Numbered from the stretch's first letter, positions 34,772-45,816 are shown. The stretch: 57,951 bases of DNA from Dankookia rubra (GCF_004355005.1 NZ_SMSJ01000037.1:1-57951); one strand, 5' to 3'. The notes: generated by a model from the sequence alone, not told the origin. A program made the numbers and translations.

Positions 34772-35215
34772 ATGCCCGAGCCAGTTCAGGTCGTCTGCCC
34801 GCACTGCGATACGATCAACCGCGTTCCTGCCGACCGGCTGGGCAATATGCCGAGATGCGGCAAATGCCGTACTGCGCTGTTCGAGGGCCGCCCCGCCTCT
34901 TTGTCGGAGGTGCGGTTCCGGCGGCACCTCAGCCACAGCGGCATTCCGCTGCTCGTCGATTTCTGGGCCTCCTGGTGTGGCCCTTGCCGCACGATGGCGC
35001 CCGAGTTCGAGGCGGCGGCGCGCGCGCTCGAGCCACGGATGCGACTGGCGAAGGTGTCCACCGAGGAAGCACCCGGGCTGGCCGCCGAACTGCGGATCTC
35101 CGGCATCCCAATGCTCGCGCTGTTCGCGGGCGGGCAGGAGGTCGCTCGCCAGGCGGGCGCCATGCCAGCGCGCCAGATCATCGAATGGGCATCCCGCGCA
35201 ACGGTTGGGGCCTAA
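34772..35215 (+). CDS. trxC: Thioredoxin 2 (TrxC)
   Basis: A 147-residue cytoplasmic disulfide reductase. Residues 9-12 (CPHC) and 29-32 (CGKC) form the zinc-binding N-terminal module of thioredoxin 2; WCGPC at 68-72 is the active site, and the cis-Pro lies in ISGIPMLALF. A trx gene is a standard member of tLST/LHR stress islands. The start is ATG 34772 after GAGGG. It is followed 18 bases later by cbpA, so they probably share a transcript. Confidence 0.93.
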   Translation: MPEPVQVVCPHCDTINRVPADRLGNMPRCGKCRTALFEGRPASLSEVRFRRHLSHSGIPLLVDFWASWCGPCRTMAPEFEAAARALEPRMRLAKVSTEEAPGLAAELRISGIPMLALFAGGQEVARQAGAMPARQIIEWASRATVGA

Positions 35216-35233
35216 CAAGCAACGCAGACGACC

Positions 35234-36157
35234 ATGACCGAAACTCCCTATGACATCCTGGGCGTGAAGCGCGACGCCACGCAGGAGCAGATCCGCAGCG
35301 CCTACCGCCGCCTGGCCAGGAAGCTGCACCCGGACCTCAACCCGGGCGACCGCACGGCCGAGGAGCGGTTCAAGCAGGTGTCGGCGGCCCATGACCTGCT
35401 CGGTGACCCCGACAAGCGCGTGCGCTTCGACCGTGGCGAGATCGACGCCTCCGGTGCCGAGCAGCCGCAGCAGACGCATTTCTACCGCGACTTCGCCGGC
35501 GGTACCGGTCATGGGCAGCACCCCTATACGAGCGACGCCGGTTTCGCCGACATGATGGACGCAGACGACCTGCTCGCCGAACTCTTCGGCCGTAGCGGTG
35601 CGCGCGGCCGGCGGACGCGGATGCGGGGCGGTGACCTGCGCGGCCAGCTCGTGCTGGACTTCCTGGAAGCGGTCAACGGCACGACAAAGCGCCTGACCTT
35701 GCCGGACGGAGCGACCCTGGACGTCACGGTGCCGCCCGGAACACGGGATGGCCAGGTGCTTCGCCTGCGGGGCAAAGGCGGTACCGGCCTAGGTGGCGGT
35801 ACACCGGGCGACCTGCTCGTCGAGGTCGAGGTCGGGTCGCACCGACATTTCACCCGCAAGGGTGACGACATCCATTTCGAGTTGCCGGTGAGCCTGCCCG
35901 AGGCAGTGCTCGGCGGCCGCGTGGAGGCGCCGACGCCGACCGGGCCGGTCGCGGTCACCATCCCCAAGGGCGCTAATACCGGCACGGTGCTGCGGCTGAG
36001 GGGGCGCGGCGTGAGGCGACCCGACGGGTCCCGCGGCGATGCCTTTGCAACGCTGCGGATCGTGCTGCCGGACCGGTCGGACCCGGAGCTCGAGGCATTT
36101 GCTGCGCGCTGGGCGGGCGGCAAGGCTCACAACCCGCGGGTCGGGATGGAGGGGTGA
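35234..36157 (+). CDS. cbpA: DnaJ-class co-chaperone CbpA
   Basis: A 307-residue type II J protein. The J domain has HPD at 32-34 (RRLARKLHPDLNPGDRTAEE), stimulating the DnaK ATPase. A short Gly-containing linker leads to the C-terminal substrate-binding domains (LRGQLVLDFLEAVNGTTKRL, FELPVSLPEAVLGGRVEAPT). The zinc finger of DnaJ proper is absent, which marks CbpA. It is followed directly by cbpM, the partner normally coupled to cbpA. Confidence 0.93.
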   Translation: MTETPYDILGVKRDATQEQIRSAYRRLARKLHPDLNPGDRTAEERFKQVSAAHDLLGDPDKRVRFDRGEIDASGAEQPQQTHFYRDFAGGTGHGQHPYTSDAGFADMMDADDLLAELFGRSGARGRRTRMRGGDLRGQLVLDFLEAVNGTTKRLTLPDGATLDVTVPPGTRDGQVLRLRGKGGTGLGGGTPGDLLVEVEVGSHRHFTRKGDDIHFELPVSLPEAVLGGRVEAPTPTGPVAVTIPKGANTGTVLRLRGRGVRRPDGSRGDAFATLRIVLPDRSDPELEAFAARWAGGKAHNPRVGMEG

Positions 36158-36526
36158 ATGTTCGAGAGCCGCGAGTTCCTGCTGCTGGCCAGGCTCGACG
36201 CCGCCGCGCTGGAGGCCTGGACCGAGGCTGGCTGGCTGGCGCCCCGGCAGGCGGGTCCCGAGCATACCTTCTCCGAACTTGACCTCGCCCGCGTCTGCCT
36301 GATCCGCGACTTGCGGGAAGGTATGGGAGTGAATGACGAGGGGATCGCCATCGTGCTTGACCTGCTCGACCAGGTGCATGGGCTTCGGCAGGCGCTGCGC
36401 CGGATGAGCTCGGCTCTGCAGGTATTGCCAGCGCCGCTCCGGCAGAAGATCCTGACGCGACTGCAGGACAGCCGGGAGGAGGTCGCGAGGCGTATGGGCG
36501 GGGAGCCGCTGTCCGGTGTGGGCTGA
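36158..36526 (+). CDS. cbpM: Chaperone modulator CbpM
   Basis: A 122-residue MerR-like protein that binds the CbpA J domain and tunes it. The sequence has EAWTEAGWLAPRQAGPEHTF then SELDLARVCLIRDLREGMGV and IAIVLDLLDQVHGLRQALRR. The ATG follows the cbpA TGA with no gap, and the 3' end overlaps the M48 protease start by 11 bases. Confidence 0.88.
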   Translation: MFESREFLLLARLDAAALEAWTEAGWLAPRQAGPEHTFSELDLARVCLIRDLREGMGVNDEGIAIVLDLLDQVHGLRQALRRMSSALQVLPAPLRQKILTRLQDSREEVARRMGGEPLSGVG

Positions 36527-37508
36527 GCGGGCCCGGGGCGCTGCAACGCTGCGGCTCGACCCGGTCGCCCTGGCGCAGCAACGGCTGCTCAACCGGCTCC
36601 ATTCGGCGCTGATCCTGCTGACCCTGGTTGGACTGGCGGGGTGGACCGGGCTGCTGGTCGGCGGGGCGGAGGGGCTGGCCTTCGGTGCTGGCATAGCGCT
36701 GGCCTTCCTGCTGCTCGACCCGATGCCGGGCGACCTTCTGTTCCGGCATGCCTTCGGCGCGGTCCGCCTCTCGTCCGCCCAAGCCCCGGATCTCGTCGCC
36801 CTGACGGCGGCGCTGGCGCGGCGCGCCGGCCTACCACATCCGCCGCGTCTCTACCTCATCCCGTCACCGATACTGCAGGCCATGGCGGCCGGCAGCCGGG
36901 AGGCACCCGTCATCGCGGTGACGTCCGGACTTCTGCAGGCCCTGCCGCGCCGCGAACTGGCGGCGGTGCTGGCGCATGAGACTGCCCACATCCGCCATGG
37001 CGACCTGTTGGTTCTGCGTCTGGCGACCACGGCGGCCAGCCTGACCCGCGGCATGGCCGGCATCGGAGCACTGGTCCTGCTGGCGTTCCTGCCAGTGTTG
37101 TGGGCGACCGAGGCGATGCCGGCACCCCTGGCCGTGGTGCTGCTGCTGGCGGCGCCGCTGCTCAGCGATGTGCTGGCCCTATCGCTCTCGCGCCGGCGGG
37201 AGCTTCTCGCCGACGCGGGTGCGGTCGAGCTGACCGGCGATGTCGCGGCCCTGGCCGAAGCCCTGGCGCGGATCTGGCGCCTGCAGGGCGACGACTGGGA
37301 ACGCCTGGCCGCCCGCGGCCCGCGCTGGCTGAGTTGGCTCCGGACCCATCCCACGGTCGAGGACCGCATCGCGGCCCTGCGCGGGATGGCGAGGCCGGTG
37401 CGCGCGGCGTTGCCAGATCCGGACCGGGTCATGATTGCGCCCCGGGAGCTTTGGGCGCTAGGCAGCCACCACCCGGCCCAGCGGCTGGCACGCCGGTGGC
37501 TTCTGTAG
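36516..37508 (+). CDS. M48-family membrane zinc protease (HtpX-like)
   Basis: A 330-residue membrane protease. The HETAH zinc motif is at residues 154-158 (LAAVLAHETAHIRHGD), and RRRELLADAGAVELTGD gives the third ligand Glu. Two N-terminal hydrophobic segments (LILLTLVGLAGWTGLLVGG, AFGAGIALAFLLLDPM) and a pair in the middle anchor it. HtpX-type enzymes clear misfolded membrane proteins after heat shock. It starts with GTG inside cbpM, so the two are coupled. Confidence 0.88.
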   Translation: MWAERARGAATLRLDPVALAQQRLLNRLHSALILLTLVGLAGWTGLLVGGAEGLAFGAGIALAFLLLDPMPGDLLFRHAFGAVRLSSAQAPDLVALTAALARRAGLPHPPRLYLIPSPILQAMAAGSREAPVIAVTSGLLQALPRRELAAVLAHETAHIRHGDLLVLRLATTAASLTRGMAGIGALVLLAFLPVLWATEAMPAPLAVVLLLAAPLLSDVLALSLSRRRELLADAGAVELTGDVAALAEALARIWRLQGDDWERLAARGPRWLSWLRTHPTVEDRIAALRGMARPVRAALPDPDRVMIAPRELWALGSHHPAQRLARRWLL

Positions 37509-37564
37509 CACGCCGCACCTCGCCGAACGGCGCAGTTCACACGAGCGACACCGCCGGCGGGGGT

Positions 37565-37591
37565 CTTGAACCGCCGCAGCGTTTTCCTAAC
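37565..37591 (+). promoter_or_regulatory. Candidate sigma-32 promoter of the first hsp20
   Basis: CTTGAA (37565-37570), 15 bases, then CCTAAC (37586-37591). Element and spacing match the site at 33832. The hsp20 leader begins 67 bases downstream, almost the same distance as at 33858-33924. Confidence 0.55.
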
Positions 37592-37658
37592 TCGCCTGCT
37601 GCCGAATGCCGCAATGCGGGTTCGGTGGGCGCCGGGCCAGGCGCTTTGGTGCCCATAC

Positions 37659-37685
37659 CCATGTCGCTCAGAGGAGGATGTGGCT
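37659..37685 (+). promoter_or_regulatory. Repeated stress-island leader, copy 4
   Basis: CCATGTCGCTCAGAGGAGG then ATGTGGCT before ATG 37686. It keeps CCATGT, the AGAGGAGGATGTGG core and the distance to the start codon, but lacks two bases of the other copies. Confidence 0.6.
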
Positions 37686-38147
37686 ATGAGGATGATCGAC
37701 TTTGCACCGCTCTCGCGGTCTACCATCGGCTTCGACCGGCTGTTCGACCTGCTCGACCAGACGACGGACCTCGCGCCGAATGAGAGCTTCCCGACCTACG
37801 ACATCGAGAAGGCCGGCGAGGACGCCTATCGCATCACGCTGGCGGTCCCCGGCTTCAAGTCGGACGAGATTTCGATCGAAGGTCAGCCGAATCTGCTGGT
37901 GGTCTCCGGCCAGCGGTCGACGGATCGGGGTGGCCAGTATCTGCACCGGGGCCTCCCGACGCGCGGCTTTGAGCGGCGCTTCAACCTCGCCGACTTCGTC
38001 GAGGTGAAGGGCGCCAGCCTCGCCGACGGTCTGCTCACCATCGAGTTGAAGCGCGAGGTGCCCGAGGCGATGCGGCCGCGGCGGATCGAGATCGCCAGCG
38101 GCGCGGCCCAGGGCCCGCGGCAGATCGAGGGGCAGCAGGCCGCCTGA
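37686..38147 (+). CDS. Small heat shock protein Hsp20, IbpA type
   Basis: A 153-residue sHSP that holds unfolding proteins for DnaK. The N-terminus FAPLSRSTIGFDRLFDLLDQ is typical of IbpA. The alpha-crystallin domain runs from YDIEKAGEDAYRITLAVPGF to LTIELKREVPE, and RGLPTRGFERRFNLADFVEV is intact. The C-terminal IxI-type motif is weak (RRIEI). It carries the CTTGAA promoter and leader copy 4. The next gene is a second, different hsp20. Confidence 0.92.
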   Translation: MRMIDFAPLSRSTIGFDRLFDLLDQTTDLAPNESFPTYDIEKAGEDAYRITLAVPGFKSDEISIEGQPNLLVVSGQRSTDRGGQYLHRGLPTRGFERRFNLADFVEVKGASLADGLLTIELKREVPEAMRPRRIEIASGAAQGPRQIEGQQAA

Positions 38148-38251
38148 GCCCGGAAGACCACCTCGATAGGACGTCAACGTGATACCGGGCCGACAGGTGC
38201 GGGTGCCGCAGGGCGCCGTGCGCCTGCCGCCCCGAGAGAATGGAGGCAACC

Positions 38252-38749
38252 ATGATGATGAGCGATCTCATCCCGTGGGGCCGCAACCGGACTGCTCCGG
38301 CTCCGCGCGGGAATGATGAAGAGACCAGCCCGTATCTCGCCCTGCAGCGCGAGATGAACCGGGTGTTCGACAGCTTCTTCCGCGGCTCTGGTACCGCTGC
38401 CCCTACCCTTGCCCCGCTCGGTTGGACGGCAGCCTGGCCGCATGTGGAGGTCAGTGAAACCGAGCAGGAGGTGAAGGTCGTCGCCGAGTTGGCGGGCCTC
38501 GAAGAGAAGGACCTCGAGGTCACGCTGCACGATGGCATCCTGACCCTCAAGGGCGAGAAGAAAGCCGAGAGCAGCGGCGCGGTGTACAGCGAGCGCTGGC
38601 ATGGCCAGTTCCAGCGGTCGCTGCAGCTTGGCCCGGATGTCGATCCGGATAAGGTGGCGGCCTCCTTCCGCAATGGGGTGCTCACCGTCACCCTGGCCAA
38701 ACGCCCGGAGGCGCAGCGCCAGGTGAAGCGCGTCCCGATCAGCGGATGA
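38252..38749 (+). CDS. Small heat shock protein Hsp20, second copy
   Basis: A 165-residue class A-type sHSP: SPYLALQREMNRVFDSFFRG, then the alpha-crystallin domain WPHVEVSETEQEVKVVAELA to LKGEKKAESSGAVYSERWHG and FRNGVLTVTLAKRP. The IxI element is replaced by VKRVPISG. ATG 38252 begins an ATG ATG ATG run after GGAGGC; I took the first. The two sHSPs differ enough to form different oligomers. Confidence 0.92.
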   Translation: MMMSDLIPWGRNRTAPAPRGNDEETSPYLALQREMNRVFDSFFRGSGTAAPTLAPLGWTAAWPHVEVSETEQEVKVVAELAGLEEKDLEVTLHDGILTLKGEKKAESSGAVYSERWHGQFQRSLQLGPDVDPDKVAASFRNGVLTVTLAKRPEAQRQVKRVPISG

Positions 38750-38758
38750 GATCCCGGT

Positions 38759-38782
38759 CCCCGGGCCGGAGCCGGCCCGGGG
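38759..38782. terminator. Perfect GC hairpin between hsp20 and dnaK
   Basis: CCCCGGGCCGG and CCGGCCCGGGG form an 11-bp perfect stem around AG, nine bases after the hsp20 stop. It has no T-run. It could end the hsp20 transcript or protect its end; dnaK would then need its own promoter in 38783-38860, where none is obvious. Confidence 0.5.
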
Positions 38783-38867
38783 TGCCGACCACCAGCAGAA
38801 CCGCACTGATGGACGAGTTCAGCTAGCAACACGAGCCGAACAGTAACTCGCAGCGCCGGAGGCAGAC

Positions 38868-40793
<1,926 letters not shown>

Positions 40794-40957
40794 CGGTGCG
40801 CACGCTGGTGGAGAGGTGCGCGGTCTTGCCGACCAGCAGGGAGCCCCACTGTTCGCGTCCAAGTCGGCTGTGCGCAGTTACTGGCCGCCGGGCGGCTCGG
40901 GCTGCTGGCCGATCCACCTGGCTTCCTACGCTGGCAGAGCCGTAATAGCGTCGCCGC

Positions 40958-41863
40958 ATGGACCGGCTGACCACATTCCGGCTTTTCCTGCGCACCCTTG
41001 ATCGCGGCGGCATCGCGGCGGCGGGACGTTCGCTCGGGTTATCGGCGACAGCGGCGTCGCGGGCCCTGCGCGAGTTGGAGGACGACCTCGCCCTGCGGCT
41101 GTTCGACCGCACAACGCGCCATGTTGCGCCGACTGAGGTGGGGCGCCGCCTGGCTGCCCGAATTGCACCGCTGCTCGAGGGCCTCGACGCCGCCATGGTC
41201 GAGGCGCGGGAAATGCACGAGGAAGCGACCGGCACACTGCGCATCGTCGCGCGGCGGTCCTACGCGCTGCGTCATGTGGTACCGCATCTCGCCAGGTTCC
41301 AAACCGCGCATCCGCGGGTGGAGATCGATCTCGCATTGACGGAGCTGACCGGGCTGGTGCCGGCGCATGGGGTGGACATGGTCATCCGCCTCGGCTTGCC
41401 GGCAGGCAAGTCCTTCATTGGGCACCGGCTCGCCTCAGGCCGACGCATTCTCTGTGCCAGCCCCGGCTACATCGCGCGCCACGGCGCCCCGGCCACGGCC
41501 GATGCAGTCCTCCAGCACCCCTGCCTGACCTATCGCGAGGAGGAAGAAGCCCCGGTCTGGGTCTTCGCCACCGGCTCGGGCGGGCGGCAGGAGATCCCAG
41601 TCACCGGGCCGTTCCGCTCCAACAGCGGGGAGGCGCTGCGCCGAGCCGCGCTGGACGGCATGGGCTTGATATTGCTGCCCGAATGGATGGTTGGCGAGGA
41701 TGTCGCTGCCGGCCACCTGACACCCTTGCTGGCGGGGTTGCCGAGCTGGCCGGAACGCTACCAGGCCGAGATCCACGCCGTGCATGCGCGTGCCGAGCGC
41801 CTTCCCGCCAAGATCGCCGCCTTCGTCGCGCATCTGCTCGCATCCGTCGATCCTGCCGGCTGA
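40958..41863 (+). CDS. LysR-family transcriptional regulator
   Basis: A 301-residue regulator. The N-terminal HTH reads [20 protein letters not shown] with [20 protein letters not shown], and the effector domain starts near residue 90 ([20 protein letters not shown]). It lies 104 bases upstream of a TauD-family gene on the same strand and probably controls it. The ligand is unknown. Confidence 0.9.
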   Translation: MDRLTTFRLFLRTLDRGGIAAAGRSLGLSATAASRALRELEDDLALRLFDRTTRHVAPTEVGRRLAARIAPLLEGLDAAMVEAREMHEEATGTLRIVARRSYALRHVVPHLARFQTAHPRVEIDLALTELTGLVPAHGVDMVIRLGLPAGKSFIGHRLASGRRILCASPGYIARHGAPATADAVLQHPCLTYREEEEAPVWVFATGSGGRQEIPVTGPFRSNSGEALRRAALDGMGLILLPEWMVGEDVAAGHLTPLLAGLPSWPERYQAEIHAVHARAERLPAKIAAFVAHLLASVDPAG

Positions 41864-41967
41864 CCGCATCGTACATTCTGCCGCTTTTCGGCTGAGTGTT
41901 TCACAAAAATGCCGTCTGGCGGCTGAATGGACCGCCGCGCCATGGTGAGGGCAGGAGGAAATACCCC

Positions 41968-42828
41968 ATGGTCGAGACGACACCACTCACTCCCATCCTC
42001 GGCGCCCGCATCACGGGCCTCGACATCGCCCGTGGCGTGGACGCGACGATAATGGCCGCAGTGCGCGATGCGCTCGACCGCTTCTCGGTGCTGGTCTTCC
42101 CGGACCAACGTATCGACGACGCAGCGCAGATCGCCTTCAGCGAAGGGTTCGGGCCGCTGGAACGAACCCGCCCCGGCGCGCCCGGGGCGGGCAGCGCGGT
42201 AATTGTCCTGTCGAATATCGGCGCCGCCGGCGAGATCGCGCCACCAACCGACAAGCAGGTGCTGAACAACAAGGCAAACCGCTTCTGGCACCATGATTCG
42301 TCGTTCAAGCCTGTACCGGCCCGGGCTTCGCTGCTCTCGGCACGGGAGATCCCCTCGGCCGGCGGTGACACTGAATTCGCCTCCATGCGCGTGGCTTTCG
42401 CCGCACTCGATCCGGCCGAGCAGGACGACCTGCGTGGCCGCGTCGCCATCCATGACTTTGGCTGGTCGCGCACTCGGGTCGATGCCGCGCTGGTGACCGA
42501 GGCCGAACGCAGCCAGCACCCGCCGGTGCGCCAGGCCCTGGTCCTGGAGGAGAATCCGCATGGCCCGGCCCTGTATCTCGGCGCTCATGCGCGCAGTATC
42601 GAGGGTATGGGCGAGGCGGAGTCCCGCGTGCTGATCGACCGGCTGATAGCGTTGGCGACGCAGCCCGCCTTCACCTATGCGCATCGCTGGCGGCCGCATG
42701 ACCTGGTGGTGTGGGACAATCGCGCCGTGCTGCACCGCGCCACGCCGTTCGCAACGACGACGGAACGCCGTCACATGGTGCGCACCTGCGTCGCTGGCGC
42801 CGCGCCGACCCTCGCCGCCGCCGCGTGA
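41968..42828 (+). CDS. TauD/TfdA-family dioxygenase
   Basis: A 286-residue Fe(II)/2-oxoglutarate-dependent dioxygenase. The facial triad is visible as HHD in [11 protein letters not shown] (His108 and Asp110) and the distal His in [16 protein letters not shown], with the Arg for 2-oxoglutarate in [11 protein letters not shown]. Members oxidise taurine, alkyl sulfates or aryloxyacids; the substrate here cannot be told. An AGGAGGAA Shine-Dalgarno precedes the start. The 3' end overlaps the GMC oxidoreductase stub in GTGA. Confidence 0.88.
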   Translation: MVETTPLTPILGARITGLDIARGVDATIMAAVRDALDRFSVLVFPDQRIDDAAQIAFSEGFGPLERTRPGAPGAGSAVIVLSNIGAAGEIAPPTDKQVLNNKANRFWHHDSSFKPVPARASLLSAREIPSAGGDTEFASMRVAFAALDPAEQDDLRGRVAIHDFGWSRTRVDAALVTEAERSQHPPVRQALVLEENPHGPALYLGAHARSIEGMGEAESRVLIDRLIALATQPAFTYAHRWRPHDLVVWDNRAVLHRATPFATTTERRHMVRTCVAGAAPTLAAAA

Positions 42829-43005
42829 CGGCCGCCCCCTTCGAGGGCGATTGGGACCACATCATCGTCGGCGCTGGCAGCGCCGGCTGCGTGCTGGCCA
42901 ACCGCCTCTCCGCCGATCCGCACCGCCGCGTGCTGTTTCCGGAAGCTGGCGGGCAGGCGCGGCACCCCTACCTTCAGGTCCCTGCCGGCTTCACCCTTCC
43001 CGCGT
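42825..43005 (+). pseudogene. GMC oxidoreductase, N-terminal stub
   Basis: The GTG start at 42825 overlaps the dioxygenase stop. The reading [20 protein letters not shown] with [13 protein letters not shown] has the GxGxxG FAD-binding motif of glucose-methanol-choline oxidoreductases. After [10 protein letters not shown] similarity ends near 43005, so about 90% of the gene is missing. Confidence 0.75.
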
Positions 43006-43377
43006 GTTATAGAGCTGGCTTGGGCCATCTTGAGCCGCAAGCTACGTTGAATGGCGATGCTGCCAGAGAGATCAACCCGTTTTCCCAAGTGCACCCAAGC
43101 CGGCTCTGTAGGAGGGGGGTGCCACAATCGCGGTCAGCCGCGGGTTTCCGGCACTGCTTCGGCTCCGGGGCCGACAGTCCCGGCACCTACTCCGCGGCGA
43201 ACCCAGTAGCTTCGACTAGGTCGGCCCATCGCCCCAGGTCGGAGCGGCCGAGGCGGTCCAGCTTCTCGGGCGTGGACGCCTCGGGGTCGATCGTCGACGT
43301 GGTACGGGGCAGCGGCGGAAAAGTGAGGGCGATCGCCAGCGAGCTGAGATGATGCCCGCATAGATGCCAAAGCGGAT
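43006..43377. other. Unassigned DNA after the GMC stub
   Basis: No gene is recognised. A minus-strand reading ([20 protein letters not shown] then [13 protein letters not shown]) near 43190-43310 looks protein-like but meets a stop and matches nothing I know. It may be a fragment of an IS or of an unrelated gene. Confidence 0.3.
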
Positions 43378-43545
43378 CTAAGATTCAGCCGCCAACCGCC
43401 GCCATACCCAGGCGGGATACCATGGTCGTCGCGCGAACACCGTACCCATGACCCGGGGCTGGAAATAGTTGCGCGCAAGCACGGCATAGAGCGGGGTCAT
43501 TTCACCATGAGCCAAGCCGCAATCTTGTAACACAACCGCCTGCAG
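43378..43545 (-). pseudogene. MFS transporter C-terminal fragment
   Basis: The minus-strand reading MTPLYAVLARNYFQPRVMGT followed by VF resembles the MTPLYAVLAREYFGxxxMGT(V/A) motif of MFS transporters in helix 10-11. The next residues (ARRPWYPAWVWRRL) appear to be the frameshifted continuation. Only about 45 residues remain. Confidence 0.5.
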
Positions 43546-43624
43546 CTCCGCGCACATTTCCGTCGCGCCCGCTGACCGAACCGGCCAAGATCGCCGACAA
43601 GCCGGGCAGGGAGGAGAGAAAGCA

Positions 43625-44077
43625 ATGGAGCTGGTATTTGAGTTCGTGCTGCGGGCGCGTCTGGAGCCACCGCTTCCCTTTGGGGGCGGGTTGCTCGGCG
43701 AGCGAATGTTTTTCAATGCATTTGATGGTGAAGTTGAGGGCGAGCGACTGAATGGCAAACTGCTGCCCGGTGGCGGCGACTGGCTGATTGCTCATCCGTC
43801 GGGTTGGGGCGTTCTCGACGTGCGGACTCAGATCAGGACGGACGACGGTGCACTCATCTTCGCTCACTATCCCGGTCTGATCGAGATGAGGCCCGCGACA
43901 CTGGATGCGCTGAAGAACGGGACGGCGACGCGGATCGAGGACCAGTATTTCCGCACCACGCCCCGCTTCGAGACCGGCAATGCACGATACGCGTGGCTGA
44001 ACCAGTCGCTGTTCGTCGGCGCGGGGCGGATCATCGAGGGTATCGGCGTTGAGTACCGGGTCCATCGTGTGACCTGA
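43625..44077 (+). CDS. DUF3237-family protein
   Basis: A 150-residue beta-rich protein: MELVFEFVLRARLEPPLPFG, GERMFFNAFDGEVEGERLNG, GGGDWLIAHPSGWGVLDVRT and the C-terminal TTPRFETGNARYAWLNQSLF with VGAG. These stretches match DUF3237 (UPF0311). The function is not known; such genes often neighbour aromatic degradation genes. GGGAGGAGAG precedes the start. Confidence 0.85.
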   Translation: MELVFEFVLRARLEPPLPFGGGLLGERMFFNAFDGEVEGERLNGKLLPGGGDWLIAHPSGWGVLDVRTQIRTDDGALIFAHYPGLIEMRPATLDALKNGTATRIEDQYFRTTPRFETGNARYAWLNQSLFVGAGRIIEGIGVEYRVHRVT

Positions 44078-44104
44078 CGCACGCGCAACACGGCGAATAA
44101 AACA

Positions 44105-44370
44105 ATGGTAGAGCGCAGCATAGTCACTCTCGACGCGACACCCGGACCGCTGAAGGTCGACCTCTCGACGGCTGCTGTCCTCGTTGTTGACATGTAGAAT
44201 GACTTCGGCGCGGCAGGCGGCATGTTCGATCGGGCCGGGATCGACATCTCCGTCATCCGACGGGCAATTGCTCCGACCGCGAAGGTCATCTCGGCCGCCC
44301 GCGCCGCCGGCTTGCCGGTCATCTACGTCAAGGAGGAGCATCGCCCTGACCTCTCTGACATCGGCGCGCA
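44105..44370 (+). pseudogene. Isochorismatase-family hydrolase, nonsense-broken and truncated
   Basis: The reading MVERSIVTLDATPGPLKVDL then STAAVLVVDM-stop-NDFGAAGGMF and AGLPVIYVKEEHRPDLSDIG is the N-terminal half of a cysteine hydrolase. The stop TAG at 44195-44197 (codon 31) replaces the usual CAG of VVDMQNDF. The gene is cut near 44370, where it fuses to methyltransferase sequence. Confidence 0.8.
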
Positions 44371-44808
44371 ACCCTGTTCGACCTGCCGCACGTAGCCGAC
44401 GTCGCCCGCGCCCGCATCGCGGAGGCCGGGCTCTCCGACCGGTACGAGGCCGTGGGCGGCGACACGTTTGCCGCGGTGCCGGCGGGCGCGGACGCCTACG
44501 TGCTCAAGGGCGTGATCCACGACTGGGAGGACGCCGAGGCGCTCGCCATCTTGCACAACGTCCGCGCCGCGATGCGCGATGACGGGCGGCTGCTGGTAAT
44601 CGAGCGTGTCCTGCCGGAGCGCATCGACCCCGGCGACGTGCTGACGCCGGGGCGGTTCATCCACGACATCAACATGATGCTTAACCCGGGTGGGCGAGAG
44701 AGGACCGAGGCGGAGTTCCGCGACCTCCTGACCCGGGCGGGGCTGCGGCTCGCCCGCGTCGTCCCGACGCCCTGCGCGCTGGCGGTGATCGAGGCCGACC
44801 CCGCGTGA
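44371..44808 (+). pseudogene. O-methyltransferase, C-terminal fragment
   Basis: From TLFDLPHVADVARARIAEAG through DAYVLKGVIHDWEDAEALAI, DDGRLLVIERVLP and FIHDINMMLNPGGRERTEAE, this is the SAM-dependent half of a hydroxyneurosporene/acetylserotonin-type O-methyltransferase (Methyltransf_2). The N-terminal dimerisation domain and the GxGxG SAM motif are missing. The frame is open to 44808, but no normal start is left, so function is unlikely. Confidence 0.75.
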
Positions 44809-44902
44809 GTGCGGCGCGCCGGCGCCTGACATCATCGTGGTGCCCATTTCGTCCTTGAGCGCGCGAGGGAGCGGGGATGCACTGGAGCAGGGAGGATCAC
44901 CC

Positions 44903-45528
44903 ATGCTCACGCTCTACTATGCACCCGGCTCGTCCTCGATGGCCTCGCACATCGCGCTCGAAGAGGCCGGCGCCCGCTACGAGACTCACTTCGTCAACGA
45001 GGACGCGGGCGAGCACCGCACCGAAGCCTACCTGCGGGTCAATCCGCGCGGCAAGGTGCCCGCGCTGCGGCTCGTCAACGGCTCGGTCCTGGTCGAGAAC
45101 GTCGCTATCCAGACCTACGTCGCCCGCACACACCCAGAGGCAGGCCTGCTGCCGGCCGATGCGGAGGGAGAAGCGCGCGCCCTGTCACTGATGGCCTTTT
45201 TCGCCACTGCCGCGCACCCGGCCTTCTCCCACTTCTGGGCGCCTCGGCGCTTCACAGACGAGCCCTCCGGCGAAGATGGGATCAGGGCAAAGGGATTGGC
45301 GACTTTCCATGGCCACTGCCGCGAGATCGAGGCCCTGCTGGCAGAAAGAGAGTGGTTCGTTGGCCAGTTCTCGACGGTGGACTGCTATGGCTTCGTCTTT
45401 TACGGCTGGGCCTACGCGCCGGCCTGCCAATGCGCGACCTCCCTAACTACACTGCCCACAAGGACCGCATGCTCGCCCGCCCCGCCGTGCAACGGGTGCT
45501 GGGCCGAGAGGGTGTGAGTCTCGGCTGA
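44903..45528 (+). pseudogene. Glutathione S-transferase with C-terminal frameshift
   Basis: A GST. MLTLYYAPGSSSMASHIALE is the N-terminal thioredoxin-fold start (the active Ser is in the SSS), and VNPRGKVPALRLVNGSVLVE then NVAIQTYVARTHPEAGLLP follow. The helical C-domain is fine up to FYGWAYA; then it must move to another frame to read AGLPMRDLPNYTAHKDRMLA and RPAVQRVLGREG, ending at 45528. In the first frame it ends at 45517 with unrelated residues. One base is missing or extra near 45415. Confidence 0.75.
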
Positions 45529-45617
45529 GAGGCGACTTTCAAAATAGGAGATTATCGGGGCGGGCAGCCACGCCGACGCCCGCTGGCTAAGAGCGCTGCG
45601 CCCGACAGGGCGACCGG

Positions 45618-45780
45618 CTGACCACACTCCGCCTACGAATGCTGATCGGCCGGAAGCTGGAAGAGCGCGGCATCACCATGCCCGCCGCGATCCGCGCGGC
45701 GCTCGATATGCCGGCAGCTGAAGCGGTCAGACTGCTGGCCCGGTGCCAGTGGCGCGAAAGCGATGTGGCGCCGCAGCAGG
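45618..45780 (+). pseudogene. Truncated paralogue of the small gene at 15260
   Basis: The reading MLIGRKLEERGITMPAAIRA with ALDMPAAEAVRLLARCQWRE matches LEDQGVTTPAAIGAAVGLPT and EAVSLLGCRQWRAGDVA of the 15260 gene closely. The match stops after RESDVA near 45770, where the DNA changes to the 3' flank of the FAD oxidase gene. It is the broken second member of the family. Confidence 0.6.
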
Positions 45781-45816
45781 GCACGCGCACACCCGCCTCT
45801 GGTCTACTCTTCCCAG

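Noticed and set aside
38783-38867. CIRCE element or sigma-32 promoter directly before dnaK
   Set aside because: No TTAGCACTC/GAGTGCTAA pair and no CTTGAA are present, so I cannot support a dedicated heat-shock promoter here.
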